Source: Nodosilinea sp. PGN35
GTDB taxonomy: Bacteria; Cyanobacteriota; Cyanobacteriia; Phormidesmidales; Phormidesmidaceae
Reading direction: 5' to 3'
NCBI RefSeq assembly: GCF_029109325.1
Contig: NZ_JAQKQJ010000012.1
Span: 1-64,000, forward strand
DNA: 64,000 nucleotides
Part shown: positions 17,494 to 25,577 of the stretch, one piece after another
How the letters are laid out: each line of letters begins with the position of its first letter
Numbering within the stretch: the stretch's first letter is position 1
Program-made: the position numbers and the translations under genes
Notes under the pieces: generated by a model
What the model was told of the DNA's origin: nothing
Databases searched by the model: none
The model's input: the letters and a program-made list of their open reading frames with translations, nothing else

Positions 17494-19392
17494 TTAGGGC
17501 AGACGATCGGCCCGGTTGACCTTGAGCACCGATCGCAAAAACGCAACGCCGGTACCCACTGCCAGCACCCCAGGCACCGCTGCTAACCAAACAAACTCCG
17601 ACAGCAGCAGCACGGTGGCCGAAAGCGTAAATGCCCCCACCAAAATGGCATAGTTATTGGCCATCGTCACGCCGCTGATGCGCCGCAGGGCGCGATCGGT
17701 CTCAATCGAGCGCACCCGTACGCGAATATCGCCGCGCTCTAGTTTGTCAAGGGTATCTTCAATGCGTCTGGGTAGGCCCAGGGCCGAGGTACTCACCTGA
17801 GCGGCCTGGCGGCTGAGTTCCCCCAGCAGGCTATTCGCCCCATCGGTCGGATTGCCATTGGACATAAGCTGTGCAGCAAACGGCTTAGCCGCTTCCATAA
17901 AGTTGAACTCGGGATCGAGCCCTTTGCCCACCCCTTCCAGGGTAGAAAAGGCCCGCATCACAAAGGTGAAGGTGGCCGGAAAGCGAAAGGGCTGGTCGTA
18001 GGCGACGGCGTACAGGTCATCGCTGATAGCGTTGATGGACTGCTCCTCAAAGGGCTTGTCCATAAAGTTATCCAAAATATACTGGATAGAGCGACGCACC
18101 GGGCTCATATCGTCGATCTCCGCCAGCGCCCCCAGCTCTACTAGAGAATCCATCACCTGCTCGGCGTCGCGCTGGGCGATACCCATAAAGGTGCTCATCA
18201 GCCGCTGGCGCGTGACCGGCTGCACCTGACCCATCATGCCGAAGTCGTAGAAAATCAGCGACCCGTCAAGGCTGACGGCAATGTTGCCGGGGTGGGGATC
18301 AGCGTGGAAAAAGCCGTTGTTGAGCAGCTGGTGCAGGTAGGCCTGGGCACCCAGGCGAGCCAGTCGTTTCCGGTCTAATCCGGCGGCTTCAAGGGCGTCG
18401 TAGTGGCTAATTTTAATGCCCGGCATGTACTCCAGGGTGACCACGCGCGAAGAGGTCAGCCGCCAGAAGACGCGGGGTACATTGACCCAGTCCTCGCCCC
18501 GAAAGTTGCGGCGAAAGGTATCGGCGTTACGGCCCTCGTTGAGGTAGTCAATTTCCTCCCAGAGGATGCGGCAGCACTCTTCGTAGATGCCCATCCAATC
18601 GCGGCCCTTACCCCAGCTGGGGTGGTTTTGAAAGTAGCGGGCGATGCCCTTGAGAATGGACAGGTCAATGGTGAAGAGCGATCGCAGCCCTGGCCGCTGC
18701 ACCTTGACCACGACCTCGTCCCCGCTGTGCAGCTGAGCCCGGTGCACCTGTCCTAGACTGGCCGCCGCCAGGGGAATTGGATCGAAGGTGCGGTAGAGGT
18801 TGTGGATGGGCTTGCCCAGATCGGCCTCGATGATCTCGCGGGCCTGCTCGTAGCTGAAGGCCGGCACCCGGTCTTGCAGCTTAGACAGCTCCTCCACAAA
18901 CTCAAGCGGGAAAATATCGGCTCGGGTAGAGAAGAGCTGGCCCACCTTGATGAAGGTAGGGCCCAGGTCAAGCAGAGTCTCGCGAATCCAGACGGCCAGC
19001 TGTCGCCGCCGGGCCGCCTGGGCCTCAGGGGTCATGGAGCCGCTGTAGCTCCAGGCCTTGCCGTAGAGCCACCGCGCCCCCAGCAGCCGCAGCACAAAGC
19101 TCCAAATGTCAACAAAGCGGCGCTGACGAGAGTACCGGCCCCGGTTCCACCGGTAGGATTCCTGGCGGAGAGGCAGTCCCTTCTCCCCGGCGGTTGGGTC
19201 AAGACTGGCGGTGCCAGACAGCCTGAGCGGAGCCGCCGCAACCCGCTCAGGGCGAGACCTGGCGTCTAGATCATCCAGGTGGCCATGGGTGCCATCGATG
19301 GAGTTTGGGCCATCGTGGTTTGAGGCGTCCTCTTCGCCGTTGAGGGAGGAGGGCAACTTAGCGGATGCGGAAGAATCAGAAACAGCAGACAC
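17494..19392 (-). CDS. AarF/ABC1/UbiB-family atypical kinase
   Basis: A 632-residue protein of the ABC1K/UbiB family, linked to quinone and tocopherol metabolism and stress responses at thylakoid membranes in phototrophs. TFIKVGQLFSTRADIFP carries the KxGQ motif, AAASLGQVHRAQL the Ala-rich loop that replaces the glycine loop, VVVKVQRPGL the lysine, HADPHPGNIAV the catalytic loop and YDFGMMGQV the DFG. Two C-terminal membrane segments (about 575-615, AILVGAFTLSATVLLL and LAAVPGVLAVGTGVAF) anchor it. The first 100 residues are low-complexity, so the real start could be later. The PP2C phosphatase follows it. Confidence 0.92.
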   Translation of the reverse strand: MSAVSDSSASAKLPSSLNGEEDASNHDGPNSIDGTHGHLDDLDARSRPERVAAAPLRLSGTASLDPTAGEKGLPLRQESYRWNRGRYSRQRRFVDIWSFVLRLLGARWLYGKAWSYSGSMTPEAQAARRRQLAVWIRETLLDLGPTFIKVGQLFSTRADIFPLEFVEELSKLQDRVPAFSYEQAREIIEADLGKPIHNLYRTFDPIPLAAASLGQVHRAQLHSGDEVVVKVQRPGLRSLFTIDLSILKGIARYFQNHPSWGKGRDWMGIYEECCRILWEEIDYLNEGRNADTFRRNFRGEDWVNVPRVFWRLTSSRVVTLEYMPGIKISHYDALEAAGLDRKRLARLGAQAYLHQLLNNGFFHADPHPGNIAVSLDGSLIFYDFGMMGQVQPVTRQRLMSTFMGIAQRDAEQVMDSLVELGALAEIDDMSPVRRSIQYILDNFMDKPFEEQSINAISDDLYAVAYDQPFRFPATFTFVMRAFSTLEGVGKGLDPEFNFMEAAKPFAAQLMSNGNPTDGANSLLGELSRQAAQVSTSALGLPRRIEDTLDKLERGDIRVRVRSIETDRALRRISGVTMANNYAILVGAFTLSATVLLLSEFVWLAAVPGVLAVGTGVAFLRSVLKVNRADRLP

Positions 19393-19501
19393 TCAGGTTC
19401 CTAGATCGAGAGGGACGGCGGCATTGTTACAGAGTTACAGATGGCCGGAGCTGGGCAGGGTCTCCACCGGATCTTGCCCTCCAGTCAACCCAGCGCAATC
19501 T

Positions 19502-19825
19502 TCAAACTTGGGATGTGGCGCGATACTGCTGTAAGGCTACCCGTACCTGGGCAATTTCAGCTCGCAGGGTATCGATAGTGGCCTGCAGGTCGGTGGTCGA
19601 ACCCACCCCAGCGGTGGGTTCAGCGTAGGGCACACCGGTTTCGGCCTCTGCCTGCTGGGCGCGGGCCATTACCTCCTCTGTAAACTGGCGAAAATATTCC
19701 CGCTGCTCAGCGTCAAATTTACCCACCAGGCTCAAGCCATCGGTCAACAACCGCTCGGCGCGCTCATTTACCGCATCGGCCAGGGCACGGCCAACGTAAA
19801 ATGCATGCAGCACGGGGCTACTCAT
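19502..19825 (-). CDS. DUF6825-type small cyanobacterial protein
   Basis: A 107-residue soluble protein. The N-terminal part VLHAFYVGRALADAVNERAE and the block GKFDAEQREYFRQFTEEVMARA match a cyanobacterial and plastid-lineage family of unknown function (I recall it as DUF6825). The C-terminus (about 78-103) is a short coiled coil, DLQATIDTLRAEIAQVRVAL. ATG at 19825 (MSSPVLHAFY) is preferred over an in-frame start 4 codons upstream. It lies between the degenerate kinase and the UbiB-family gene on the same strand, with gaps of about 110-120 bases. Confidence 0.75.
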   Translation of the reverse strand: MSSPVLHAFYVGRALADAVNERAERLLTDGLSLVGKFDAEQREYFRQFTEEVMARAQQAEAETGVPYAEPTAGVGSTTDLQATIDTLRAEIAQVRVALQQYRATSQV

Positions 19826-19947
19826 GGCAAACCTCAAGAACTGGGCGATGTAACAGAATTCGCTTAACTGTAGAGAATTATAACGTCCTTATTCCTCTAG
19901 CACTGGGCGGATATTGGCTGAAGTTTTGGTTCCCTCAGCAAAACAGC

Positions 19948-21453
19948 TTAGCTGGAAGAGGGGGCCGGGGCGGGGGGCCGCAGCACCGGAGCCGTTAGCG
20001 GTGGTGGTGCCGCCCCTTCTGTGGGAGCGGGCTCCACGGGCAGGGGAGCGGGCAGCGGCTGGGGTGGCGGAACAGGCTCCACTGCTGGCGGCGGCGTGGG
20101 CTCGCTGGGCAGGGGGGGGGCAGGTTCGGGCTGGGGCTGGGGTTGAGCATTTACCGGGTCTTCCCAATTTTCTGCGGGTTCCGGCACCGGCTCAGGGAGC
20201 GGCTCTGGTCGGGGCACGGCTGGCGGTGGGGCCGCAGGCTCCTGGGGGTCGGGGGTGAAGTCGGGCAGCGGCTCAGACCCCGGCGGTGGAGTGTTGCCGT
20301 AGTCAGGGCGATCGCGCAGGGCCGGGGCATCGTTCCAGGGCTGCCAGAGGTCGTTGCCATTCCAGTCGGGCAGGGGCGGAAACGACTGCTGGGGATTGAG
20401 GCGCTCCTGACTGGCCGAACTGGCGGGCTGAAGGCGGGCATAGAGGCCAAAGCCAAGGCCGCTGGCCGTAGCCGCCAGCCCTGTCATCACTAGGGCCAAA
20501 GCTGGCGTAGGACGACGCCCGGGGGACTGCGCCAGCGCCCTCGGGTTGGACACGGAGTGAGTCAGGGGAGGCGCAATCTGCGTCAGCGGGTAGGGACTGG
20601 CGGAGCGCTGTTGGGGGATGGCGACGACGGTGGCCGGGGGGAGGGGCGGCGGCGAGGGGCTGGGCCGTGGCTCAGCCGGGAGCTGTTCGGCCGGGGGAAG
20701 CAGCGCCCTCCAAGCCGCTAGGCTAGACGGGGCCTCCGGAGATGTGGAGAGTCGGTCGGGGCTGCCCAGGGCCAGGGCTGTATCTACCGTCGTGGGCAGG
20801 GCCGGGTGGCGACGGCGCACCTCTACCGCCAGGGGAGCCCTGGTGGCCTCGGCCCGTTCGCCCGTCAGCAAGAAGTAGAGCAGCTCGGTGAGCTGGCGCA
20901 CCAGGGCCGCCTCGGAGGGAGAACTGGGGCGATCGCCGCCTGCGGGGGCAAGGTCGGTGGCCGGGGCCAGGTCAAATCCGGTAAAAGCGGTGGCCTGGCT
21001 TTCGGGGTCGTACCAGATCTGGTCGGGGGTAAACCGCAGCCCAGTCCAGCCCAGAGGACGCAGGGTTTCGGCGACATCCATCAGCTGGTGCACGATCGCC
21101 ATAGTGGCGCGAGGGGAGAGGGGAGTGGTTCCGGTGACCAGGCGATCGAGGGAAGTGCCGGGGGGCGTTTCCAGGGTTTGGTAGCACACGCCCTCCTCTT
21201 CAAAACCGCCCAGCCGAGCGGGGAATGCCGCCTGCTTAAGGTCTGCGACCCGGTTGAGATACTGATAAAACGCCTGACGCTCTGAGGCATCGGGCAACGC
21301 TTCCGGGTGGCGGGTGCCCAACACTCGGATCTGAATCCACTGTCCCCGGGATACGTCCATGGCCAGGTACACCGGGCCAATGGAGTCTTCGGCCACCCAG
21401 GCATCGATTGCATAGGTGCCATTTCGCAGGGCGGTGCCCACGGCTAGGGTCAT
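19948..21453 (-). CDS. Degenerate kinase-like protein with membrane segment and Pro-rich tail
   Basis: A 501-residue protein. Residues about 10-250 look like a eukaryotic-type kinase fold (YAIDAWVAEDSIGPVYLAMD for the N-lobe start, LETPPGTSLDRLV for the hinge, ATMAIVHQLMDVAETL for helix E), but no HRD, DFG or APE motif is present, so it is probably a pseudokinase. A membrane segment lies near residues 325-345 (ALALVMTGLAATASGLGFG). About 150 residues after it are Pro/Glu/Ala rich with repeated PEP and PLP patterns, likely in the periplasm or lumen. The layout resembles bacterial STPK receptors with a cell-wall-facing tail. It is the first of a same-strand set leading to the phosphatase. Confidence 0.75.
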   Translation of the reverse strand: MTLAVGTALRNGTYAIDAWVAEDSIGPVYLAMDVSRGQWIQIRVLGTRHPEALPDASERQAFYQYLNRVADLKQAAFPARLGGFEEEGVCYQTLETPPGTSLDRLVTGTTPLSPRATMAIVHQLMDVAETLRPLGWTGLRFTPDQIWYDPESQATAFTGFDLAPATDLAPAGGDRPSSPSEAALVRQLTELLYFLLTGERAEATRAPLAVEVRRRHPALPTTVDTALALGSPDRLSTSPEAPSSLAAWRALLPPAEQLPAEPRPSPSPPPLPPATVVAIPQQRSASPYPLTQIAPPLTHSVSNPRALAQSPGRRPTPALALVMTGLAATASGLGFGLYARLQPASSASQERLNPQQSFPPLPDWNGNDLWQPWNDAPALRDRPDYGNTPPPGSEPLPDFTPDPQEPAAPPPAVPRPEPLPEPVPEPAENWEDPVNAQPQPQPEPAPPLPSEPTPPPAVEPVPPPQPLPAPLPVEPAPTEGAAPPPLTAPVLRPPAPAPSSS

Positions 21454-21537
21454 AGGAGCAGTCGGCGGTCAATAACTCTGCCACTCTACCCCGTTCTCTG
21501 CCCGGTGGGGGTAGCGGTGTGCCAATATTGAGGGCCT

Positions 21538-24321
21538 TTAGGGCAGGGGATAGCGCTGGGCTAGGAAGGCTTTGGCGTCAGCCCTGGTGGCGATCGCGCC
21601 GTCGAGCTGGGCCGCAAACAGCGCCTCTAGCATTGGTCTAAAGCCAGGGCCGGGGCGATACCCCAGGGCTTTGAGCTGCTCGCCGTCGATCAGCGGTGCC
21701 GTGGGAGCCCACTGCAAAAGGTAGCGCCACAGGGCTGGGCCGAGCCGCCGGGGATGGCGGGCACTGACCAACAGGTGGGTGGGGGTATCCGCTTGGCTGA
21801 AGGCGGCGTAGAGCTGGCTGGGGGCGGGGTCGGTGGCCACAAGAGCTTGCCACTGGTGCTCCCAGGCGTCGAGGTGAGCCAGGCGCTCGGTGGCGCGCTC
21901 GGGCAGCTGGAGGTCAGTGGCCAGGGGCGATCGCGCCGCAGCCGGTACAGCGGCCAGCAGCCCCTGGAGCCGCAGCAGCCAGGGCGGCCCCAGCTCAGGC
22001 CAGCCAAAGTGCTCTGCCCAGCGACTGAGGCGTCGCAGCTGTCGCCCTAGCTCAGGCGTCATAGCCAAATCGCTGTGCAGACAGCGCAGCGCCCCCAGCT
22101 GATCGAGCAGGGCCAGCGCTGACGGCCAGTAGGGAGCTTCAAGAATGTATTTCAGCTCATTTTTGAGCCGCACCTGCAGGGCCGGGGCCCGCCGCATCTG
22201 GTGCTGCATTTGGGCGTATACCCCGCTGGCCATAGCGTGGTGAATATAGCCCTCGGTCTGGGCGTCGAGGCTAAACCCCAGCCGCACCGCAAAGCGCACC
22301 GCCCGATAGATGCGGGTGGGGTCTTCGATAAAGCTGTTGGCGTGCAGCACGCGAATGGTGCCCCGGCGCAGGTCGATCAGCCCGCCAAAGTAGTCGAGCA
22401 GCTGCCCCGCCCCGGGGTGGGTGAGCCGCAGCGCCAGCGCATTGATGGTGAAGTCGCGGCGGTACAGGTCCTGCTGAATGGAGCTGGCTTCGACTTCGGG
22501 ATTGGCAGCGGGGTAGGGGTAAAACTCAGTGCGGGCGGTGGCGATGTCGATCATCAGCCCGGCCAGGGGATGGTCTAATTCCCTGCGCCAAACCAGCGAT
22601 GCCGTTTGGAACCGCCCGTGAATCTGTAGATCGACCTCGGGGAACCGGTCTTTGATCGCGGTCGCCAGGTCAACCCCAGCCCCCACCTGCGCGCTGCTAA
22701 AGCCGCCATCGACCACCAGATCGAGATCCGGGAGAGCCGCCGAAACCGAGTCGGTACAGATCAGCAGATCGCGCACCGCCCCACCCACCAGGTAGAGGTG
22801 CCAGCCCCGCTCCTCCGCAGCGGCGCTAATCTGCCGCAGAATGTCTTGCAGAACCGGGGATAGACTGGCCCCTAGGGCCTGGCGCAGGGTAATGGCAGCG
22901 GGCGGCTCCAGGAGAGCGGATGCGGTAGAGGGGGAGACCTGCCCCTGGTGCAGGTGGCGCAGCAGGTCGGTACGGGTGACAATGCCCACCAGGGTCTCCT
23001 GGTGCAGCACCGGCAGGCGGCCAATGTCGTAGGTCACCATCAGGTGCTCAATCTCGCTCAGGGGGGTGTCGGGGGCAATGGTTTTGAGGTCGGTGGCCAT
23101 ATAGCCCTTGACCGGAGCGTGGCTGAAGCCGTGGTGGAGCGCCAGATCCAGATCGCGGCGCGAGATGATGCCCACCAGGCGATCGCCCCCATCGACCACC
23201 GACAGGCCCGAGTGGCCGTAGCGCAGCAAAATGCGCTGGGCCTCGTGAATCGTGGTGTCGGGGCGAATGGTGCGCACCGGAGACGACATCAGGTCGCGGG
23301 CGGTGGGCTGGTGGGGCAGGTGCGATCGCACTACCGCCATCACCTCCTGTACCGTCTTCAGCGGATTCTCCGTTGTGAGGCTGGCGGCGGCCGCCGCCGG
23401 GTGTCCACCGCCCCCCAAGGTAGTCAGCACCGTGCCCCAGTCGAGGCGATCGCTGACCCGGCCTCGGGCTCGGCCAATCAGCGTGAGTTTTTGCAGGGGC
23501 AGCGACCGATAGGATGGTTCGCCGTCGGGCCGGTTGACTGCTTCAGCGTCTCTGGCGGCAGCGTCTGCGGTGTAGTAGGCCCCCAACAGCAGCGCATCGG
23601 CATCCGCCAGGGCAATCAGCCGCTCGGCCAGCCCCGACAGACCCGGCACATAGCCATCGACCGGCAGCAGTACCCAGGCCAGGGTATGGCCCCCCACGGC
23701 CTCACGGTGAAGGGAGGCCATGGCCTCGGTCAACAACCCCTGAAGCGTGCGGCTCAGCCCCGGTTCCACAAAGTCGGCAATAACTGGAAGGCTTGCCCCA
23801 TGGGCCATCAGCCAGGCCAGGGCCGCCGCATCCCGCGCCGTAGCCCCGTCGTACAGCAGCGATCCGGTATCGACGTGAATACCCAGGGCCATGACCGTGG
23901 CTTCCGCAACGCTGGGCTCAATCTTTTCTGTTTGTAAGGACTCCACCACCAGGGTGGTAGCTGCTCCTACCGCCCCGATGGTTGTCTCCGGGGCCTGCAC
24001 CGCTGCGTCACCGATGGGATGGTGATCGTAGATCTCAATGGGCACCTGGTTGCGTTCGGCCAGGGCAATCCAGTCGGCTGCTGGGCCAAAGCGATCGCGC
24101 TGCTGGGCATCCACCAGGATGAGGCGGCGAATCTGGCCAGGGTCAACGGCCCGCCGCTCAATCAGCGGGTACTCATCGCGGTGAAGGGCCAAAAACCGCT
24201 GTACCGTCGGATGGCAGCCCCCGGTCAGCACAATGCGCCGCCCCGGCTGCAGGCGCGCCAGGCCTACGGCAGCCCCCAGGGTGTCAAAGTCGGCGGTGGT
24301 GTGGCAGAGGACGAGATCCAT
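21538..24321 (-). CDS. DHH phosphoesterase - CBS pair - tRNA nucleotidyltransferase/poly(A) polymerase fusion
   Basis: A 927-residue multidomain enzyme. The N-terminus is a DHH-family phosphoesterase (DFDTLGAAVGLARL, VDAQQRD, YDHHPIGD, then the DHHA1 motif TLGGGGHPAAAAAS near residue 310). Two CBS domains follow (about 335-460; VRTIRPDTTIHEAQ and LKTIAPDTPLSEIE). The C-terminal half (about 495-927) is a class II nucleotidyltransferase: LVGGAVRDLLI, the catalytic pair DLDLVVDG, RRDFTINALAL and the RIYRAVRFAVRLGF tract. Homologues add A or CCA to tRNA 3' ends. DHH-CBS-NTase fusions exist in cyanobacteria and other early-branching bacteria. Which nucleotide it adds is not evident. Confidence 0.9.
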   Translation of the reverse strand: MDLVLCHTTADFDTLGAAVGLARLQPGRRIVLTGGCHPTVQRFLALHRDEYPLIERRAVDPGQIRRLILVDAQQRDRFGPAADWIALAERNQVPIEIYDHHPIGDAAVQAPETTIGAVGAATTLVVESLQTEKIEPSVAEATVMALGIHVDTGSLLYDGATARDAAALAWLMAHGASLPVIADFVEPGLSRTLQGLLTEAMASLHREAVGGHTLAWVLLPVDGYVPGLSGLAERLIALADADALLLGAYYTADAAARDAEAVNRPDGEPSYRSLPLQKLTLIGRARGRVSDRLDWGTVLTTLGGGGHPAAAAASLTTENPLKTVQEVMAVVRSHLPHQPTARDLMSSPVRTIRPDTTIHEAQRILLRYGHSGLSVVDGGDRLVGIISRRDLDLALHHGFSHAPVKGYMATDLKTIAPDTPLSEIEHLMVTYDIGRLPVLHQETLVGIVTRTDLLRHLHQGQVSPSTASALLEPPAAITLRQALGASLSPVLQDILRQISAAAEERGWHLYLVGGAVRDLLICTDSVSAALPDLDLVVDGGFSSAQVGAGVDLATAIKDRFPEVDLQIHGRFQTASLVWRRELDHPLAGLMIDIATARTEFYPYPAANPEVEASSIQQDLYRRDFTINALALRLTHPGAGQLLDYFGGLIDLRRGTIRVLHANSFIEDPTRIYRAVRFAVRLGFSLDAQTEGYIHHAMASGVYAQMQHQMRRAPALQVRLKNELKYILEAPYWPSALALLDQLGALRCLHSDLAMTPELGRQLRRLSRWAEHFGWPELGPPWLLRLQGLLAAVPAAARSPLATDLQLPERATERLAHLDAWEHQWQALVATDPAPSQLYAAFSQADTPTHLLVSARHPRRLGPALWRYLLQWAPTAPLIDGEQLKALGYRPGPGFRPMLEALFAAQLDGAIATRADAKAFLAQRYPLP

Positions 24322-24487
24322 AGAGTTGGGGCCATGGGGAGCCGTACTTTTAGGGCCACCATACTTTCCGGCGGGGCCGCTTTCTGATAGCGTACTGGTT
24401 AGGATAGTGTGGCTGTTAGCCTGGGCTATTGATCAGGTTGCTCACCGCCGTCTCCGCTGCTGTGTTTGAGAGAGCAAATATAAACCC

Positions 24488-24676
24488 ATGGTAATTCTGT
24501 TTCAACTCGCGCTGTTTGCCCTGGTTCTGATTTCCTTTGTGCTGGTGGTTTACGTGCCTGTGGCCTACGCTTCCCCCCAGGACTGGGATCAGTCTAAGCG
24601 CCTGATCCTGTTTGGCTCTGTGATCTGGGGCGCTCTGGTCGTGGTCGTGGGCGGCCTCAACTATTTTGTGGTGTAG
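24488..24676 (+). CDS. Photosystem II protein PsbZ
   Basis: PsbZ (Ycf9) is a 62-residue two-helix subunit at the PSII edge that helps bind the antenna and PsbK. The first helix is [20 protein letters not shown], the loop SPQDWDQSK is almost invariant, and the second helix [20 protein letters not shown] ends the protein. Full length is present with an ATG start and no upstream in-frame extension. It is 12 bases before ribH, an arrangement common in cyanobacteria, so the two are probably cotranscribed. Confidence 0.97.
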   Translation: MVILFQLALFALVLISFVLVVYVPVAYASPQDWDQSKRLILFGSVIWGALVVVVGGLNYFVV

Positions 24677-24688
24677 ACAAGCATACTT

Positions 24689-25264
24689 ATGGCGGTTTTT
24701 GAAGGCACGTTAGTCTCCACAGGGTCTCCGCGATTTGCCATTGTGCTAGGCCGATTTAACGATTTAGTCACGGGTAAACTGCTGGAGGGCTGCCAAGATT
24801 GCCTGAAGCGCCACGGTGTAGACGTCAACCCCGAGGGCACCCAGGTTGACTACGCCTGGGTGCCCGGCAGCTTTGAAATTCCGCTGGTGGCTCGGCAGCT
24901 GGCCCTTAGCGGTCGCTACAACGCGATCATTTGTTTGGGAGCCGTCATTCGCGGTTCAACTCCCCACTTTGACTACGTGGCGGCGGAGGTGGCCAAGGGC
25001 GTAGCGGCGGCGGGTTTTCAGACCGGGGTGCCGATTATTTTTGGGGTGCTGACCACCGACACGCTACAGCAGGCCCTAGAGCGGGCGGGTATTAAGGCCA
25101 ACCACGGCTGGGACTACGCCATGAGCGCTCTGGAAATGGCCAGTCTGATGGGGGAGATCCACTCGGCCATGGGCAGTGGTGCTGGCAACGGCTCAGCCCG
25201 CCTGGGCCCTGGCATGCCGGTGGCAACCCAGGCTGTGGTTGTTCCCGATGCCGACCCGGTCTAG
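24689..25264 (+). CDS. 6,7-dimethyl-8-ribityllumazine synthase
   Basis: RibH joins 3,4-dihydroxybutanone-4-phosphate and the ribitylaminouracil to make the riboflavin precursor, in the cytoplasm as an icosahedral or pentameric shell. [52 protein letters not shown] and [17 protein letters not shown] cover the active-site loops, including the conserved histidine in PHFDY. The 191-residue length has a C-terminal extension of about 30 residues (after MASLMGEI) that is low-complexity. It follows psbZ by 12 bases. Confidence 0.96.
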   Translation: MAVFEGTLVSTGSPRFAIVLGRFNDLVTGKLLEGCQDCLKRHGVDVNPEGTQVDYAWVPGSFEIPLVARQLALSGRYNAIICLGAVIRGSTPHFDYVAAEVAKGVAAAGFQTGVPIIFGVLTTDTLQQALERAGIKANHGWDYAMSALEMASLMGEIHSAMGSGAGNGSARLGPGMPVATQAVVVPDADPV

Positions 25265-25298
25265 GGCTCAAGTTTCCCTGAAAAAACTCAAAAAAATG

Positions 25299-25327
25299 TT
25301 GACATAGGCACACTTTTTTGAGATTCT
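25299..25327 (+). promoter_or_regulatory. Promoter of tRNA-Gly
   Basis: A perfect -35 TTGACA at 25299-25304 is followed after 17 bases by GATTCT at 25322-25327 as a weak -10 (ATTCTA one base later is also possible). Transcription would start about 45 bases before the tRNA. The region between ribH and the tRNA is otherwise A-rich. Confidence 0.55.
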
Positions 25328-25377
25328 AGATAAAGTCAAAACCAGCGAAACGGTCACTCCCAACTCTGGTTTTTAAT

Positions 25378-25449
25378 GCGGGTATAGCTCAGTGGTAGAG
25401 CGTCACCTTGCCAAGGTGAATGTCGCGCGTTCGAATCGCGTTACCCGCT
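25378..25449 (+). tRNA. tRNA-Gly (GCC)
   Basis: A 72-base cloverleaf. The acceptor GCGGGTA pairs with TACCCGC (25442-25448) and T is the discriminator. The D arm is GCTCAGTGGTAGAGC, the anticodon arm CACCTTGCCAAGGTG has GCC at 25410-25412, and the T arm carries GTTCGAATC. CCA is not encoded. It reads GGC and GGT codons, which are frequent in this GC-rich DNA. Confidence 0.97.
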
Positions 25450-25577
25450 TACTAAGTTTTTGCGTTCTCTGCTAGGGGCTGCGGCTGGGCCGCTTGGGAT
25501 AGTCTCAGCGTCAGTTTTTTGTGCTCAGGGTTCTGCCGCCGCAGAGCCCTGAGTGCGCCGCTGTCGCCGGTTGTGGA

